Source of the DNA: Gordonia alkaliphila
GTDB taxonomy: Bacteria; Actinomycetota; Actinomycetes; Mycobacteriales; Mycobacteriaceae
Assembly (NCBI RefSeq): GCF_023017165.1
Contig: NZ_JALKBW010000001.1
Coordinates: 992,001-1,056,000 of the forward strand
Direction of reading: 5' to 3'
DNA length: 64,000 bases
Made by a program: the position numbers and the translations under genes. Below are positions 18,746 to 26,415 of this stretch, piece after piece. Positions within the stretch are counted from its first letter, which is position 1. Each line of letters begins with the position of its first letter. The notes beneath the pieces were generated by a model. The model was given only the letters and a program-made list of their open reading frames with translations. It was not told the origin of the DNA and searched no databases.

Positions 18746-19828
18746 TCAAGCTGTCTGAGACAGCTGCTTTTTTTGGTTAACAGTTTTGGTGTTGATTCCG
18801 GTCGGTCCAGGCAGGGGTGGTGCCTGCGGTGGCCGCCGGAACCGGCCGGGGTTTGCCGCGTACGCCCGATCGAGAACAGCCTGTCGATGGTCCCGGCGTG
18901 CCTGGACGGTCTGGAAGTACACGTCTGCGGGGGTGTAATAGCCTAAGCCGCTGTGTCGGTGCTCGGTCGCGTACCGGTGCAGGAAATCGGCAGTCCATTC
19001 GCGAGCATGATCGATGCTGTCGAAACGATCAGGACATGCAAGATCATATTTGATGGTCTTGAAGAACGACTCCGAAAATGGGTTGTCATCACTCACTCGT
19101 GGCCGCGAGAACGACGGACTCACATCCATGCAGTCCAAGAAATCGAGAAGATCATTCGACCGCATCGTCGAACCATTATCAGAGTGCATTCCGGCCGGCG
19201 CATCAAAAACCTCAAACGCCTCATCGAACATCGCAATGACCGCCTCGCGCGACTCGCCATAGTCGATAGACCAACACACCGGGTATCGAGAGAACACATC
19301 AATGGCCAACGCCAATTTGTAGCGTTGCCGGCCCGGCCCGCGGAGTTCAGTCACATCCCACGACCACAGATCATTCGGCGCGTCCGCGGGAACGATAGGT
19401 TTACGCCGAGACTTCTGGCCACCGCCGCCTGACCGGCGCCGGCGTCGATCGCCCACCAACCCGGCTGCACCAGCGACGCGGTAGAACGTGCGCTGCGAAC
19501 ATGTCACCAGCTCGGCGTCGAGCGCCCGCCAGTACACCTGCAAGACCGACCGGTCCTCGTTCTCGTCGGCAGACAGCACCTTGAGGATCGCTCGCCGTTC
19601 CGCCTCGCTGAGCGCGGCAGGCTGACGCCGTTGACGCTGAGCCAGCCGATCGACCACGGGCCTGTAATGCTGATACCCCCGCGTGACCCGATAATAGGTA
19701 GCGCGAGGAACACCCGTTAACTCACACGCCCGAACAACCGATAACCCGACGCCCACCAGCTCGCGCGCGGTAGGAATACCCACCATGCGGTACATCGCCG
19801 CTAGAAAAGTTGCTCTCTCTCCAGCCAC
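18746..19828 (-). CDS. IS3-family transposase OrfB (DDE integrase)
   Basis: A 360-residue transposase with an rve integrase core. The three catalytic acids are visible in WSWDVTEL, HSDNGS and the Glu of NPFSESFFKTIKY, with the conserved Lys seven residues after the Glu. An HTH_21 region (about 85-150) precedes the core. The GTG start at 19828 lies 28 bp inside the end of orfA in the -1 frame, the usual IS3 arrangement in which OrfA-OrfB is made by frameshifting. I did not find a standard slippery heptamer in the overlap. The protein itself looks intact even though orfA is interrupted. Confidence 0.92.
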   Translation of the reverse strand: MAGERATFLAAMYRMVGIPTARELVGVGLSVVRACELTGVPRATYYRVTRGYQHYRPVVDRLAQRQRRQPAALSEAERRAILKVLSADENEDRSVLQVYWRALDAELVTCSQRTFYRVAGAAGLVGDRRRRRSGGGGQKSRRKPIVPADAPNDLWSWDVTELRGPGRQRYKLALAIDVFSRYPVCWSIDYGESREAVIAMFDEAFEVFDAPAGMHSDNGSTMRSNDLLDFLDCMDVSPSFSRPRVSDDNPFSESFFKTIKYDLACPDRFDSIDHAREWTADFLHRYATEHRHSGLGYYTPADVYFQTVQARRDHRQAVLDRAYAANPGRFRRPPQAPPLPGPTGINTKTVNQKKQLSQTA

Positions 19829-20229
19829 TTGGCGTACTGATCCGCACTCATCAATGCCGGCGGGATCCGCGTCTCCTCTGGGTTCGGACTCTTGTTCACC
19901 TGCTCCAAGAGTCCGAAAGCTTTTCCCAGAATATCCTGCACCGCCTCGCCCTGAGCAACCTTCTTCCTCAGTTCCTCATTCTCTTTCCGAAGGCGCAGCA
20001 ACTCGGCGCGCTGCTCATTACTCATGTGATACCTCGACCTCCGCGACGCCGCCAGCATGGACTCGGTCAATTCTCCCGCAGAACGCGCCTCAAGCCAACG
20101 CCTCACCGTCGACCCCGCCAGATCGAACTCCCGCAACAGCCGAGTCTTGTCACCCCGCTCCACACACAAATCCCACAACTGCAGAAACCGAGCCCGGAAC
20201 TCCAGATCAAAAGACCGCCCACCCAACGG
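19801..20229 (-). pseudogene. IS3 orfA, 3' part (interrupted by the transposon)
   Basis: This fragment encodes the last 142 residues of OrfA, with a helix-turn-helix (LLREFDLAGSTVRRWLEA) and a leucine-rich coiled coil (LLRLRKENEELRKKV) typical of IS3 OrfA dimerisation. It has an open start at an internal position only because the 5' part was displaced. The missing 25 codons lie at 25238-25312. Joining the two parts with a single copy of the 8-bp target sequence gives one continuous 167-residue frame. Confidence 0.85.
20222..20229. repeat. Target-site duplication, left copy (CCCAACGG)
   Basis: Eight bases immediately outside the left terminal repeat, identical to 25230-25237. Eight-base duplications are the norm for ISL3-family transposition. 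Confidence 0.9.
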
Positions 20230-20253
20230 GGCTCATCCCAATCAAGGGTGTAG
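20230..20253. repeat. Left terminal inverted repeat of the transposon
   Basis: Begins GGCTCATCCCAATC and continues AAGGGTGTAG. It differs from the right arm (25206-25229) only at position 15 (A against G). Confidence 0.88.
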
Positions 20254-20450
20254 CCGGGCATGAGCCTTCGGACGTGGGTAGTCTCATGGCGATGTAATTG
20301 GTGAGGATGCGAATCCCGAGCGCGCTCGCGCGGAGGTGCTCGAGCCGACCCTTGATCGCCTCCGGCGACCCGTTCGACGTGCCGCGGCGCGCGGAGTAGG
20401 TCAGCACGTCGGGCCGCCCGCTTCCTCAGCTTCCGGCCCAGCGTGAGACC
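20230..20450 (-). pseudogene. Decayed 3' end of an ISL3-family transposase gene
   Basis: Reads LGRKLRKRA, then after a frame change DVLTYSARRGTSNG and AIKGRLEHLRASALGI, ending near the terminal repeat. It aligns with the last 70 or so residues of the complete transposase at 23892-25226 (LGRTLKKRADDVLAYFD, TSNGPTEAINGRLEHLRG). At least one frameshift and many substitutions show that it is a relic from a different ISL3 copy rather than a fresh duplicate. Its only remaining role is to supply the left transposon end. Confidence 0.82.
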
Positions 20451-20955
20451 TGAACGAACTAGGCATTGGCACGACCTCGCGGTGGCGCTTGGTGCCACAC
20501 GTATTCGCAGTCGTCGCGGCGGTAGCAGTGGATCTGTGGGCATCAGCGCGCGATGACGCGGCCGCTCGGACGGCTCGTGGGCCAAGCCCATCGGGCCACG
20601 GTGTTGCGCAGGGCACCCTCAGCCATACCGGCGGGACCACTGGTTGCGGGCGTTGGGTTCGGCAATGTCAGACGAGGACTGCGTGGTCGAGTTCGAGGTG
20701 ACAGCCAGTCGAACAGCTGGGCTACCCGTCCGTCGCCCAGCGTGGCAGCGGATCGGCTGCGGGAAAACATACCGGCGGCATGCGGTACGCTTCCTCCGTG
20801 CATTTGTACTTCCTGTGACGGCTGAGTAGGCCCACCGCGCTCGTTGAGTATTCCGAGTCTGCGGCGGCCGCTCGTTCTGACCCTTCAGGGTCGCCGTCAT
20901 TTGCGTACCTACCTGCCTGTTTGTGGCTGGTGGTGCGTCGTCTCGAAGGACTTCA
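20451..20955 (+). other. Leader region upstream of the ABC-F gene
   Basis: About 505 bp with no recognisable gene. It holds a 61-codon open frame at 20644-20829 on the plus strand with no family resemblance, and a small hairpin at 20879-20892 (GACCC, loop TTCA, GGGTC). Many ABC-F resistance genes are controlled by ribosome-sensing attenuation in such long leaders, so this could hold the promoter and an attenuator. That is inference from context. Confidence 0.45.
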
Positions 20956-22611
20956 ATGCTCACCCCGACGAACCGTCGTTCGGCGCGCCAGCGCGCGCAA
21001 CTCATCACTTCCGACGTGTCTTTGATGCGCGGAGCCACGCCCGTTCTCCATCACGTCGACCTCACCCTCACTTCCTCATCGCGTGTCGCGATCGTGGGAG
21101 AGAACGGGCGAGGGAAATCGACGCTCCTGCAGGTGCTCGCTGGCGTCCTGGTCCCGGACACCGGAACAGTCCAGTGCATCGGCACGATTGGTGTTGCCGA
21201 ACAAGAGATGACCGCCGCTGACAGTCGAACTGTTGGACAGGCGGTCGCGGAGGCGATCGCCGAACCGCTGGCCGCGTTGGCGGCACTCGACGCCGCCGCT
21301 CTCGCTCTCGCGGACAACACGGACCGGGCCGCAGAGGAGTACGCAGCCGCGTTGGAACATGCCGAAGCGCTCGATGCGTGGAATGCCGAGCGGCGTGTGC
21401 AGATCGCGCTCGAAGCACTCGACGCGGAGACGGACACGACCAGGCTTCTCGCAGACCTCTCGGTGGGACAGCGTTATCGGGTACGGCTGGCGTGTCTCCT
21501 GGGCGCCGATCACGACTTTCTCCTGCTTGATGAGCCCACCAACCACCTCGACCGAAGCGGGCTCAAGTTCCTGACCGCGCAACTTCGAGCGCGGAGCGGG
21601 GGTGTTGTCGTCGTCAGCCACGATCGCGCGCTGCTGTCCGACATCGCGGAGACGATCGTCGACCTCGACCCGACGCCGGACGATCGGCCTCGCGTGTACG
21701 GGAATGGCTATGCCGGCTACCGGGAGGGACGCCTGGCCGAGCGAGAACGCTGGGCACAGAACTACGACCGCCAACAGGCCGAGCATGCTCGACTGCAGGA
21801 CAGTCTCAGCGCCGCTCAGAACCGATTGGTCTCGGGATGGAGACCAGAGAAGGGCACCAACAAGCATGGGCGCGCCACCCGGGCCGGCGGGCTCGTGCAG
21901 AACGTGCACCGACGCCAGGAAGTACTCGAAGCCCACGCCGTCACGGTGCCGGAACCGCCTCAGCTCTTCCGGTTCCCCGACCTCCCCACACGCACTGGGG
22001 CGGTTCTCCTCAGCGTCGATCAGGTCAGCGTCGCTGGGCGGTTGACCCGGCCAGTGTCGTTCTCACTCTCCCACCGCGGCCGTCTCGTCGTGACCGGCCC
22101 GAACGGTGCCGGCAAGTCCACACTGCTGAGCGTGGTCGGCGGTGAGCTGGCGCCGGACACGGGAGCGGTTCGAACGCCTCCGAGCACGCGCCTGGGCTTT
22201 CTTTATCAGGAGACGACCCTGCCGCCTGAGCGGAGAGCGAGCGAGGTGTACGCCACGCACGTCGGCGCGTTGGTGTCCGAAGGCACTTTGCTGGAGTCGG
22301 ATGCGATCGGGCTCTCTCAGCTTGGTCTCCTGCGCCCGCGCGAGGCGGGCAAACGAGTGGGCGAGCTCTCGATGGGGCAGCAGCGCCGGCTCGATCTGGC
22401 GCTCGTGCTCGCGATGCGCCCGCATGTGCTGCTCCTGGACGAACCCACCAACCACCTTTCCATCGCGCTCGTTGACGAACTCACCAACGCGCTCGGAGCG
22501 ACCACGGCGGCGGTCGTCCTGTCAACGCACGATCGGCAGCTGCTCCGTGACGTTGACGGATGGCCGAGCCTCGAACTGACTTCGATGGTCGAAGGCGAGG
22601 CCCTGGTATGA
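20956..22611 (+). CDS. ABC-F family ATPase, ribosomal-protection type
   Basis: A 551-residue protein with two ABC domains and no membrane segments. The first has Walker A GENGRGKST, signature LSVGQ and Walker B LLLDEPTNHLD; the second has GPNGAGKST, LSMGQ and LLLDEPTNHL. The catalytic Glu in both is followed by PTNHL, as in ABC-F. A charged interdomain linker (about 245-330, rich in Glu/Arg/Gln) is the part that reaches into the ribosome. The architecture fits Msr/TlrC/Vga-like antibiotic protection, but EttA-like translation factors share it. The start at ATG 20956 follows GAAGGA by five bases. It overlaps the MFS gene by four bases. Confidence 0.88.
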   Translation: MLTPTNRRSARQRAQLITSDVSLMRGATPVLHHVDLTLTSSSRVAIVGENGRGKSTLLQVLAGVLVPDTGTVQCIGTIGVAEQEMTAADSRTVGQAVAEAIAEPLAALAALDAAALALADNTDRAAEEYAAALEHAEALDAWNAERRVQIALEALDAETDTTRLLADLSVGQRYRVRLACLLGADHDFLLLDEPTNHLDRSGLKFLTAQLRARSGGVVVVSHDRALLSDIAETIVDLDPTPDDRPRVYGNGYAGYREGRLAERERWAQNYDRQQAEHARLQDSLSAAQNRLVSGWRPEKGTNKHGRATRAGGLVQNVHRRQEVLEAHAVTVPEPPQLFRFPDLPTRTGAVLLSVDQVSVAGRLTRPVSFSLSHRGRLVVTGPNGAGKSTLLSVVGGELAPDTGAVRTPPSTRLGFLYQETTLPPERRASEVYATHVGALVSEGTLLESDAIGLSQLGLLRPREAGKRVGELSMGQQRRLDLALVLAMRPHVLLLDEPTNHLSIALVDELTNALGATTAAVVLSTHDRQLLRDVDGWPSLELTSMVEGEALV

Positions 22612-23876
22612 GCGAGAAGAACCTCAACCCAATACGTGCCCTGCGGCCACTGGCTTCGCGGGACTATCGGCTCTTGTTCGCCGCGGTCGGCATCGAGGTC
22701 TTCGGCACCGGGATGTGGACCATCGTGATGGTCTTCCAAGTGCTTGCGCTGGATGACAGCCCGCTCGCGCTCTCAGCGGTCGCAACAGGGATGAGCTTGG
22801 GCCTGTTCGCCTTCTCGATCCTGGGTGGCGTTGTCGCCGATCGGTTCTCCAAACGCCGCATCATCATCACCGTGCAGGGATGCACCGTGGCTGTGATGAC
22901 CGCGGTGGTCATCCTGTCCCTCACCGAGACGATCGAACTGTGGCACATCGGCGTTGCCTCATTCGCGATGGGCGCGGGAAGCGCGTTCTTCTACCCTGCC
23001 TACAGCGCGTATCTACCCCAGGTGCTTCCGCCTGAGCAGCTCCTCGCCGCGAACGGGCTCGAAGGCGCTCTCCGACCCTCAATGGGGCAGGGCCTCGGTC
23101 CCGCCCTCGGCGGAGTCGTCGTCGGCATGTTCTTCCCCGCCATCGGTGCCGTCATCGTCGCAGCCTCGTACGCGATCGCGTTCATCCTCACTCTGTTCCT
23201 CAGCCGACGCGACGAGCTGACCACGGCCACGTCTCCGGAGAAGCACACGAGCGTGTGGGGTGACCTTCAAGCAGGCGTGAACTATGTGGTTCACACCCGC
23301 TGGTTGCTCTGGACCCTAATTTTCGGGTCCTCGCTGGCCCTCATCATCCAGGGACCGATCGAAGTGCTGCTGCCCTTCATCACTCGCGACAGGTTCGAGG
23401 ACGCCGAATCCACGTTCGGCTTCCTTCTCGCCGCATTCGGCATCGGCGGGGCGATCGGTTCACTGGTTGTGTCGTCGCTGAAACTGCCGCGCCGCTACCT
23501 CACGTTCATGATCGCCTGTTGGGGCGGCGGAACCCTCCCGCTCGCGGTCATCGGCGTCGCCGACAATCTGATCCTGATGCTCGCAGCACTGTTCATAGTT
23601 GGCGCAGCGACCGGAGCCGGTGTCGTCATCTGGGGAACCCTGCTGCAACGCTTGGTGCCGCTCAACATGATCGGCCGAGTCGCGAGCCTCGACTTCTTCG
23701 TCTCGATCGCCTTTATGCCGGTCTCGATCGCCATTGCAGGACCGCTCTCGCTGCTCGTACCCATCCCGGTGATCTTCGTCATCGCCGGCATCGCTCCACC
23801 CGTGCTTGCGCTGATCGCGTTGCTGGCGGGACGCATGCGCGAAAGCGAGATAGAACGCCTTCTGGACGAACGGTGA
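22608..23876 (+). CDS. MFS drug exporter (MFS_3/Tet(V)-Tap-like)
   Basis: 422 residues with 12 predicted membrane helices. The cytoplasmic loop between helices 2 and 3 carries the MFS motif GGVVADRFSKRR, and PAYSAYLPQVLPPEQL is typical of the MFS_3 branch that includes Tap and Tet(V) exporters and siderophore exporters. The start codon overlaps the ABC-F stop (ATGA), so the two are made together. The pairing of a ribosome-protecting ABC-F protein with an exporter, both inside a transposon, suggests resistance to a ribosome-targeting antibiotic. The exact drug cannot be told. Confidence 0.87.
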   Translation: MSEKNLNPIRALRPLASRDYRLLFAAVGIEVFGTGMWTIVMVFQVLALDDSPLALSAVATGMSLGLFAFSILGGVVADRFSKRRIIITVQGCTVAVMTAVVILSLTETIELWHIGVASFAMGAGSAFFYPAYSAYLPQVLPPEQLLAANGLEGALRPSMGQGLGPALGGVVVGMFFPAIGAVIVAASYAIAFILTLFLSRRDELTTATSPEKHTSVWGDLQAGVNYVVHTRWLLWTLIFGSSLALIIQGPIEVLLPFITRDRFEDAESTFGFLLAAFGIGGAIGSLVVSSLKLPRRYLTFMIACWGGGTLPLAVIGVADNLILMLAALFIVGAATGAGVVIWGTLLQRLVPLNMIGRVASLDFFVSIAFMPVSIAIAGPLSLLVPIPVIFVIAGIAPPVLALIALLAGRMRESEIERLLDER

Positions 23877-23891
23877 GACGCGATTGTTGAC

Positions 23892-25226
23892 ATGCCCGGC
23901 GCTTCCGTCCGGGCGGGCTTCACCTGCCCGGACTTGACCACGTTCTGCCGACTCGACGAGCTTGACCTCGTCGTCACCGGCCAACGCCTCGAACCCGGCC
24001 GAGCGGTGCTGGCCTGCCGGGTTCTTACGTCGGACGAGTGGTGCCGGCGCTGCGGCGCCGAGGGGACTCCTCGTGACACCGTCGTCCGGCGTCTTGCACA
24101 TGAGCCGCTGGGCTGGCGACCCACCGTCCTCGAGGTCGCGGTGCGTCGCTACCGCTGCATGGGGTGCGGGCACGTCTGGCGCCAAGACACCACCCGGGCG
24201 GCCGAGCCGCGGGCGAGGCTCTCGCGCCGCGGGCTGCGGTGGGCACTCGAAGCGCTGGTCGTGCAGCACCTGACGATCGCCCGGATCGCCGAGGCGCTCG
24301 ACGTCGCGTGGGACACCGCCAACGACGCCGTTCTCGCCGAGGGCAAGCGGGTTCTTATCGACGACGAGCACCGTCTCAACGGTGTGAAGGTCGTCGGGGT
24401 CGACGAGCACGCCTGGAGGCACACCCGGCGCGGTGACAAGTACGTCACCGTGATTGTCGACCTCACTCCGGTCCGTGACGGCACTGGGCCTGCGCGGCTG
24501 CTCGACATGGTCGAAGGCCGTTCCAAGCAGGCGTTCAAGACCTGGCTGACTGAGCGTGACGAGGCCTGGCGTGAGGGGATCGAGGTGGTCGCGATGGACG
24601 GGTTCACCGGCTTCAAGACTGCTGCGGTCGAGGAACTCCCCGACGTAGTAACGGTGATGGATCCGTTCCACGTCACGCGCCTGGCTGGCGAGGCGCTCGA
24701 TGAGTGTCGCCGCCGGGTGCAGCAGTCCATCCACGGCCACCGCGGCCGCAAGGACGACCCTCTCTACTCCGCACGGCGGACCCTGGCCACCGGCGCTGAC
24801 CTGCTCACCGACAAGCAGATCGACCGCCTACAGCGACTGTTCGATCCCGCCACCCACGGCGATGCCCATGTCGAGGTCGAGGCGACCTGGGGCATCTACC
24901 AGCGCATGATCGCCGCCTACCGCCACGAAGACCGCCGCTGCGGCCGCCAGCTGATGACCGCGCTGATTGACTCCGTCAGCACCGGCGTCCCGCCGGCCCT
25001 GGTCGAGGTCGCCAAACTCGGACGGACGTTGAAGAAGCGGGCCGACGACGTGCTGGCCTACTTCGACCGGCCCGGCACTAGCAACGGACCGACCGAGGCC
25101 ATCAACGGACGACTCGAGCACCTCCGAGGCTCCGCACTCGGGTTCCGCAACCTCACCAATTACATCGCCAGGTCCCTGCTCGAGACCGGCGGGTTCAGAC
25201 CACGACTACACCCTCGATTGGGATGA
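23892..25226 (+). CDS. ISL3-family transposase
   Basis: A full-length 444-residue ISL3 transposase. The N-terminal zinc-ribbon region has CRRCGAEG and CMGCGHVW, followed by the DDE_Tnp_ISL3 core with conserved acids in VVGVDEHAW, VAMDGFTGF and VMDPFHV, and the C-terminal SNGPTEAINGRLEHLRG. It starts only 15 bp after the MFS stop, so the usual upstream leader and inner inverted repeat of an ISL3 element are absent. Its stop codon lies inside the right terminal repeat. The reading frame looks intact, so the 5-kb unit may still be mobile. Confidence 0.93.
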   Translation: MPGASVRAGFTCPDLTTFCRLDELDLVVTGQRLEPGRAVLACRVLTSDEWCRRCGAEGTPRDTVVRRLAHEPLGWRPTVLEVAVRRYRCMGCGHVWRQDTTRAAEPRARLSRRGLRWALEALVVQHLTIARIAEALDVAWDTANDAVLAEGKRVLIDDEHRLNGVKVVGVDEHAWRHTRRGDKYVTVIVDLTPVRDGTGPARLLDMVEGRSKQAFKTWLTERDEAWREGIEVVAMDGFTGFKTAAVEELPDVVTVMDPFHVTRLAGEALDECRRRVQQSIHGHRGRKDDPLYSARRTLATGADLLTDKQIDRLQRLFDPATHGDAHVEVEATWGIYQRMIAAYRHEDRRCGRQLMTALIDSVSTGVPPALVEVAKLGRTLKKRADDVLAYFDRPGTSNGPTEAINGRLEHLRGSALGFRNLTNYIARSLLETGGFRPRLHPRLG

Positions 25227-25229
25227 GCC
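25206..25229. repeat. Right terminal inverted repeat of the transposon
   Basis: Ends GATTGGGATGAGCC and pairs with 20230-20253 at 23 of 24 positions; overlaps the transposase stop codon. Confidence 0.88.
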
Positions 25230-25237
25230 CCCAACGG
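25230..25237. repeat. Target-site duplication, right copy (CCCAACGG)
   Basis: Identical to 20222-20229 and immediately outside the right terminal repeat. Confidence 0.9.
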
Positions 25238-25318
25238 GGCCGTACCGATCCGCAACTTCAGCGCCTCGATCTCCTCAGCACGCTCCTGCTCCGTACGAAC
25301 ACTGAAAATCATCTTCAC
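25238..25318 (-). pseudogene. IS3 orfA, 5' part (separated by the transposon)
   Basis: Encodes [20 protein letters not shown] from ATG 25312 (an upstream GTG at 25318 is also in frame) and is cut at 25238 by the target duplication. The sequence continues in frame at 20229 as PLGGRSFDLEF. This shows that the transposon entered orfA and that precise loss would restore it. Confidence 0.83.
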
Positions 25319-25454
25319 CCTCTCCCCACACGCAGCCACCGAAGTCTCACCAAGAGGGTGGCAAAGCGCGGGCCCCGAAGGCGACCCGGCAACGGCGTCG
25401 CGACTCGCAGCGGAGGCTGCGGAGGAGCGCGGGCGGTCGGGCAGACTGGCGAGC

Positions 25455-25748
25455 ATGACCACACCGAACGGTACGACGATCACCGCCGCCGACGTCCACC
25501 ACGTCGCCTTCCCCAACCCGCCGTTCGGCCGACGCGGCTACGACACGGACATCGTCGACAACTTCCTGGACAGTCTGGAGGCCAAGTTCGCCGACCCCGC
25601 GAATCCCGAGCTCGCGTGGCTCACGCCGCAGGCGATCCGCGAGATCTCCTTCCGCAAGCCGCCCCTCGGCATGCGCGGCTATCGCGCGTCCGGCGTCGAC
25701 GCCTTCCTCGAAGCCTGCGCCGCGCAGCTCGAGCAGCACCACCCCTGA
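25455..25748 (+). CDS. Small DivIVA-domain protein with two repeats
   Basis: A 97-residue protein made of two DivI1A-type units: [22 protein letters not shown] (positions about 18-39, split by the Tyr-Asp step) and [20 protein letters not shown] (about 67-86). Each has the PPxGxRGY and VDxFL signature seen at the membrane-binding N terminus of DivIVA/Wag31. There is no long coiled coil, so it cannot form Wag31-like filaments by itself. It may bind curved membrane or Wag31 at the growing pole. It stands alone between the IS3 element and the symporter operon. Confidence 0.82.
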   Translation: MTTPNGTTITAADVHHVAFPNPPFGRRGYDTDIVDNFLDSLEAKFADPANPELAWLTPQAIREISFRKPPLGMRGYRASGVDAFLEACAAQLEQHHP

Positions 25749-25785
25749 CCCGCACCTCCCCACGCTCGTCCGCCCGCCGCCGAAT

Positions 25786-25849
25786 GTCGCGACCCTGCTC
25801 CCGCGTCGAGCTCGGGGCCACGAAGGCGACCCGGCAACGGGGTCGCGAC
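25786..25849. repeat. Intact GTCGCGAC-type intergenic palindromic repeat
   Basis: Arms GTCGCGACCC (25786-25795) and GGGTCGCGAC (25840-25849) around a 44-base centre containing GAGCTCGGGGCC and GGCGACCCGGCAAC. Related copies are at 18703 (interrupted, resuming near 25370) and at 49177-49300. Confidence 0.75.
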
Positions 25850-25942
25850 TCGCTGCGGAGGTCGACGGGGCGGCGGGGCCCGCGCCGTTCACCGGAGGGC
25901 GGTAACCGCTCACCGCACGGCAGGCGGGCCTCGTCGTACAGG

Positions 25943-25964
25943 TCACAGATCCGATTGTCTGTGA
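25943..25964. promoter_or_regulatory. Inverted repeat upstream of the DUF485-symporter operon
   Basis: TCACAGA, eight bases, TCTGTGA: perfect 7-bp arms, 62 bp before the GTG start of the DUF485 gene. Candidate operator for the carboxylate symporter operon; the binding protein is unknown. Confidence 0.5.
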
Positions 25965-26025
25965 GGCAGATCTCCTCGAACCTTCTTGCAAGGCCGCTCT
26001 TGCGGCGTCACATCGAGGAGGTCAC

Positions 26026-26415
26026 GTGTCCATCGCTCCAGAGCATCCGCCAGCACGGCAAGCGCCGACTGCCGACGAGTTCATCGTCGCGCAGCAGAGT
26101 CCGGAGTTTCAGCGGCTGCGCCGCACGCTGCGGACCTTCGTCTTCCCGATGACCGCGTTCTTCCTCACCTGGTACGCCGTCTACCTGTGCCTCGGCGTCT
26201 TCGCCACGGACTTCATGGCCACCAAGGTGTGGGGGAACATCAACGTCGGCCTGATCCTGGGCCTGCTGCAGTTCGTCACGACCTTCGCGATCACCGCCGC
26301 CTACATCTGGTTCGCGAACCATCGCCTCGACCCGCAGGCCGACGTCGTACGCCAGGGCTTCGCCGACGGCGACTACGACACCGCTGACGCCACCACCGAA
26401 GGAGCTCAGTCGTGA
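26026..26415 (+). CDS. DUF485 membrane protein
   Basis: A 129-residue DUF485 protein, with PEFQRLRRTLRTFVFPMTAFF leading into the first helix (split at residue 20) and two membrane helices (about 45-65 and 80-100) with the family's WYAVYL and NVGLILGLLQF segments. DUF485 proteins (YjcH-like) are encoded directly before ActP/MctC acetate and pyruvate symporters and probably help them assemble or work. The start is a GTG with a GAGGAG site six bases upstream. Its stop overlaps the symporter GTG (GTGA). Confidence 0.93.
   Translation: MSIAPEHPPARQAPTADEFIVAQQSPEFQRLRRTLRTFVFPMTAFFLTWYAVYLCLGVFATDFMATKVWGNINVGLILGLLQFVTTFAITAAYIWFANHRLDPQADVVRQGFADGDYDTADATTEGAQS

Larger units (their letters stand above)
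20230..25229 (+). mobile_element. ISL3-type composite transposon carrying ABC-F and MFS resistance-type genes
   Basis: Exactly 5,000 bp between terminal inverted repeats beginning GGCTCATCCCAATC at 20230 and ending GATTGGGATGAGCC at 25229; the arms match at 23 of 24 positions. Flanked by perfect 8-bp duplications CCCAACGG. The left end is a decayed 3' fragment of an ISL3 transposase gene in inverted orientation; the right end is a complete transposase gene. Between them lie an ABC-F gene and an MFS gene. The inner inverted repeats of both ISL3 copies are missing, so the unit can only move as a whole. Confidence 0.88.
18744..25363 (-). mobile_element. IS3-family insertion sequence, interrupted by a 5-kb ISL3-type transposon
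   Basis: The IS3 parts are 18744-20229 (left end, orfB, most of orfA) and 25238-25363 (start of orfA, right end). The left end begins TGTCAAGCTGTCTGAGAC; the right end read inward begins TGCCACCCTC and shares the TGAGAC core, giving imperfect inverted repeats with TG..CA tips. A target duplication at these ends is not clear, so the termini are good to a few bases only. The element sits inside a GTCGCGAC-type intergenic repeat between two symporter operons. Confidence 0.8.

Noticed and set aside
19801..19828. A programmed -1 slippery site between IS3 orfA and orfB
   Set aside because: The overlap and the -1 frame are right, but no A-AAA-AAG-like heptamer is visible, so I did not annotate a specific site.
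20644..20829. 61-codon open frame upstream of the ABC-F gene as a real leader peptide
   Set aside because: No ribosome site or family resemblance; kept only as part of the leader description.
18744..25363. A target-site duplication for the IS3 element
   Set aside because: The bases flanking the best TG..CA ends do not match; the ends may be slightly off or one flank altered.
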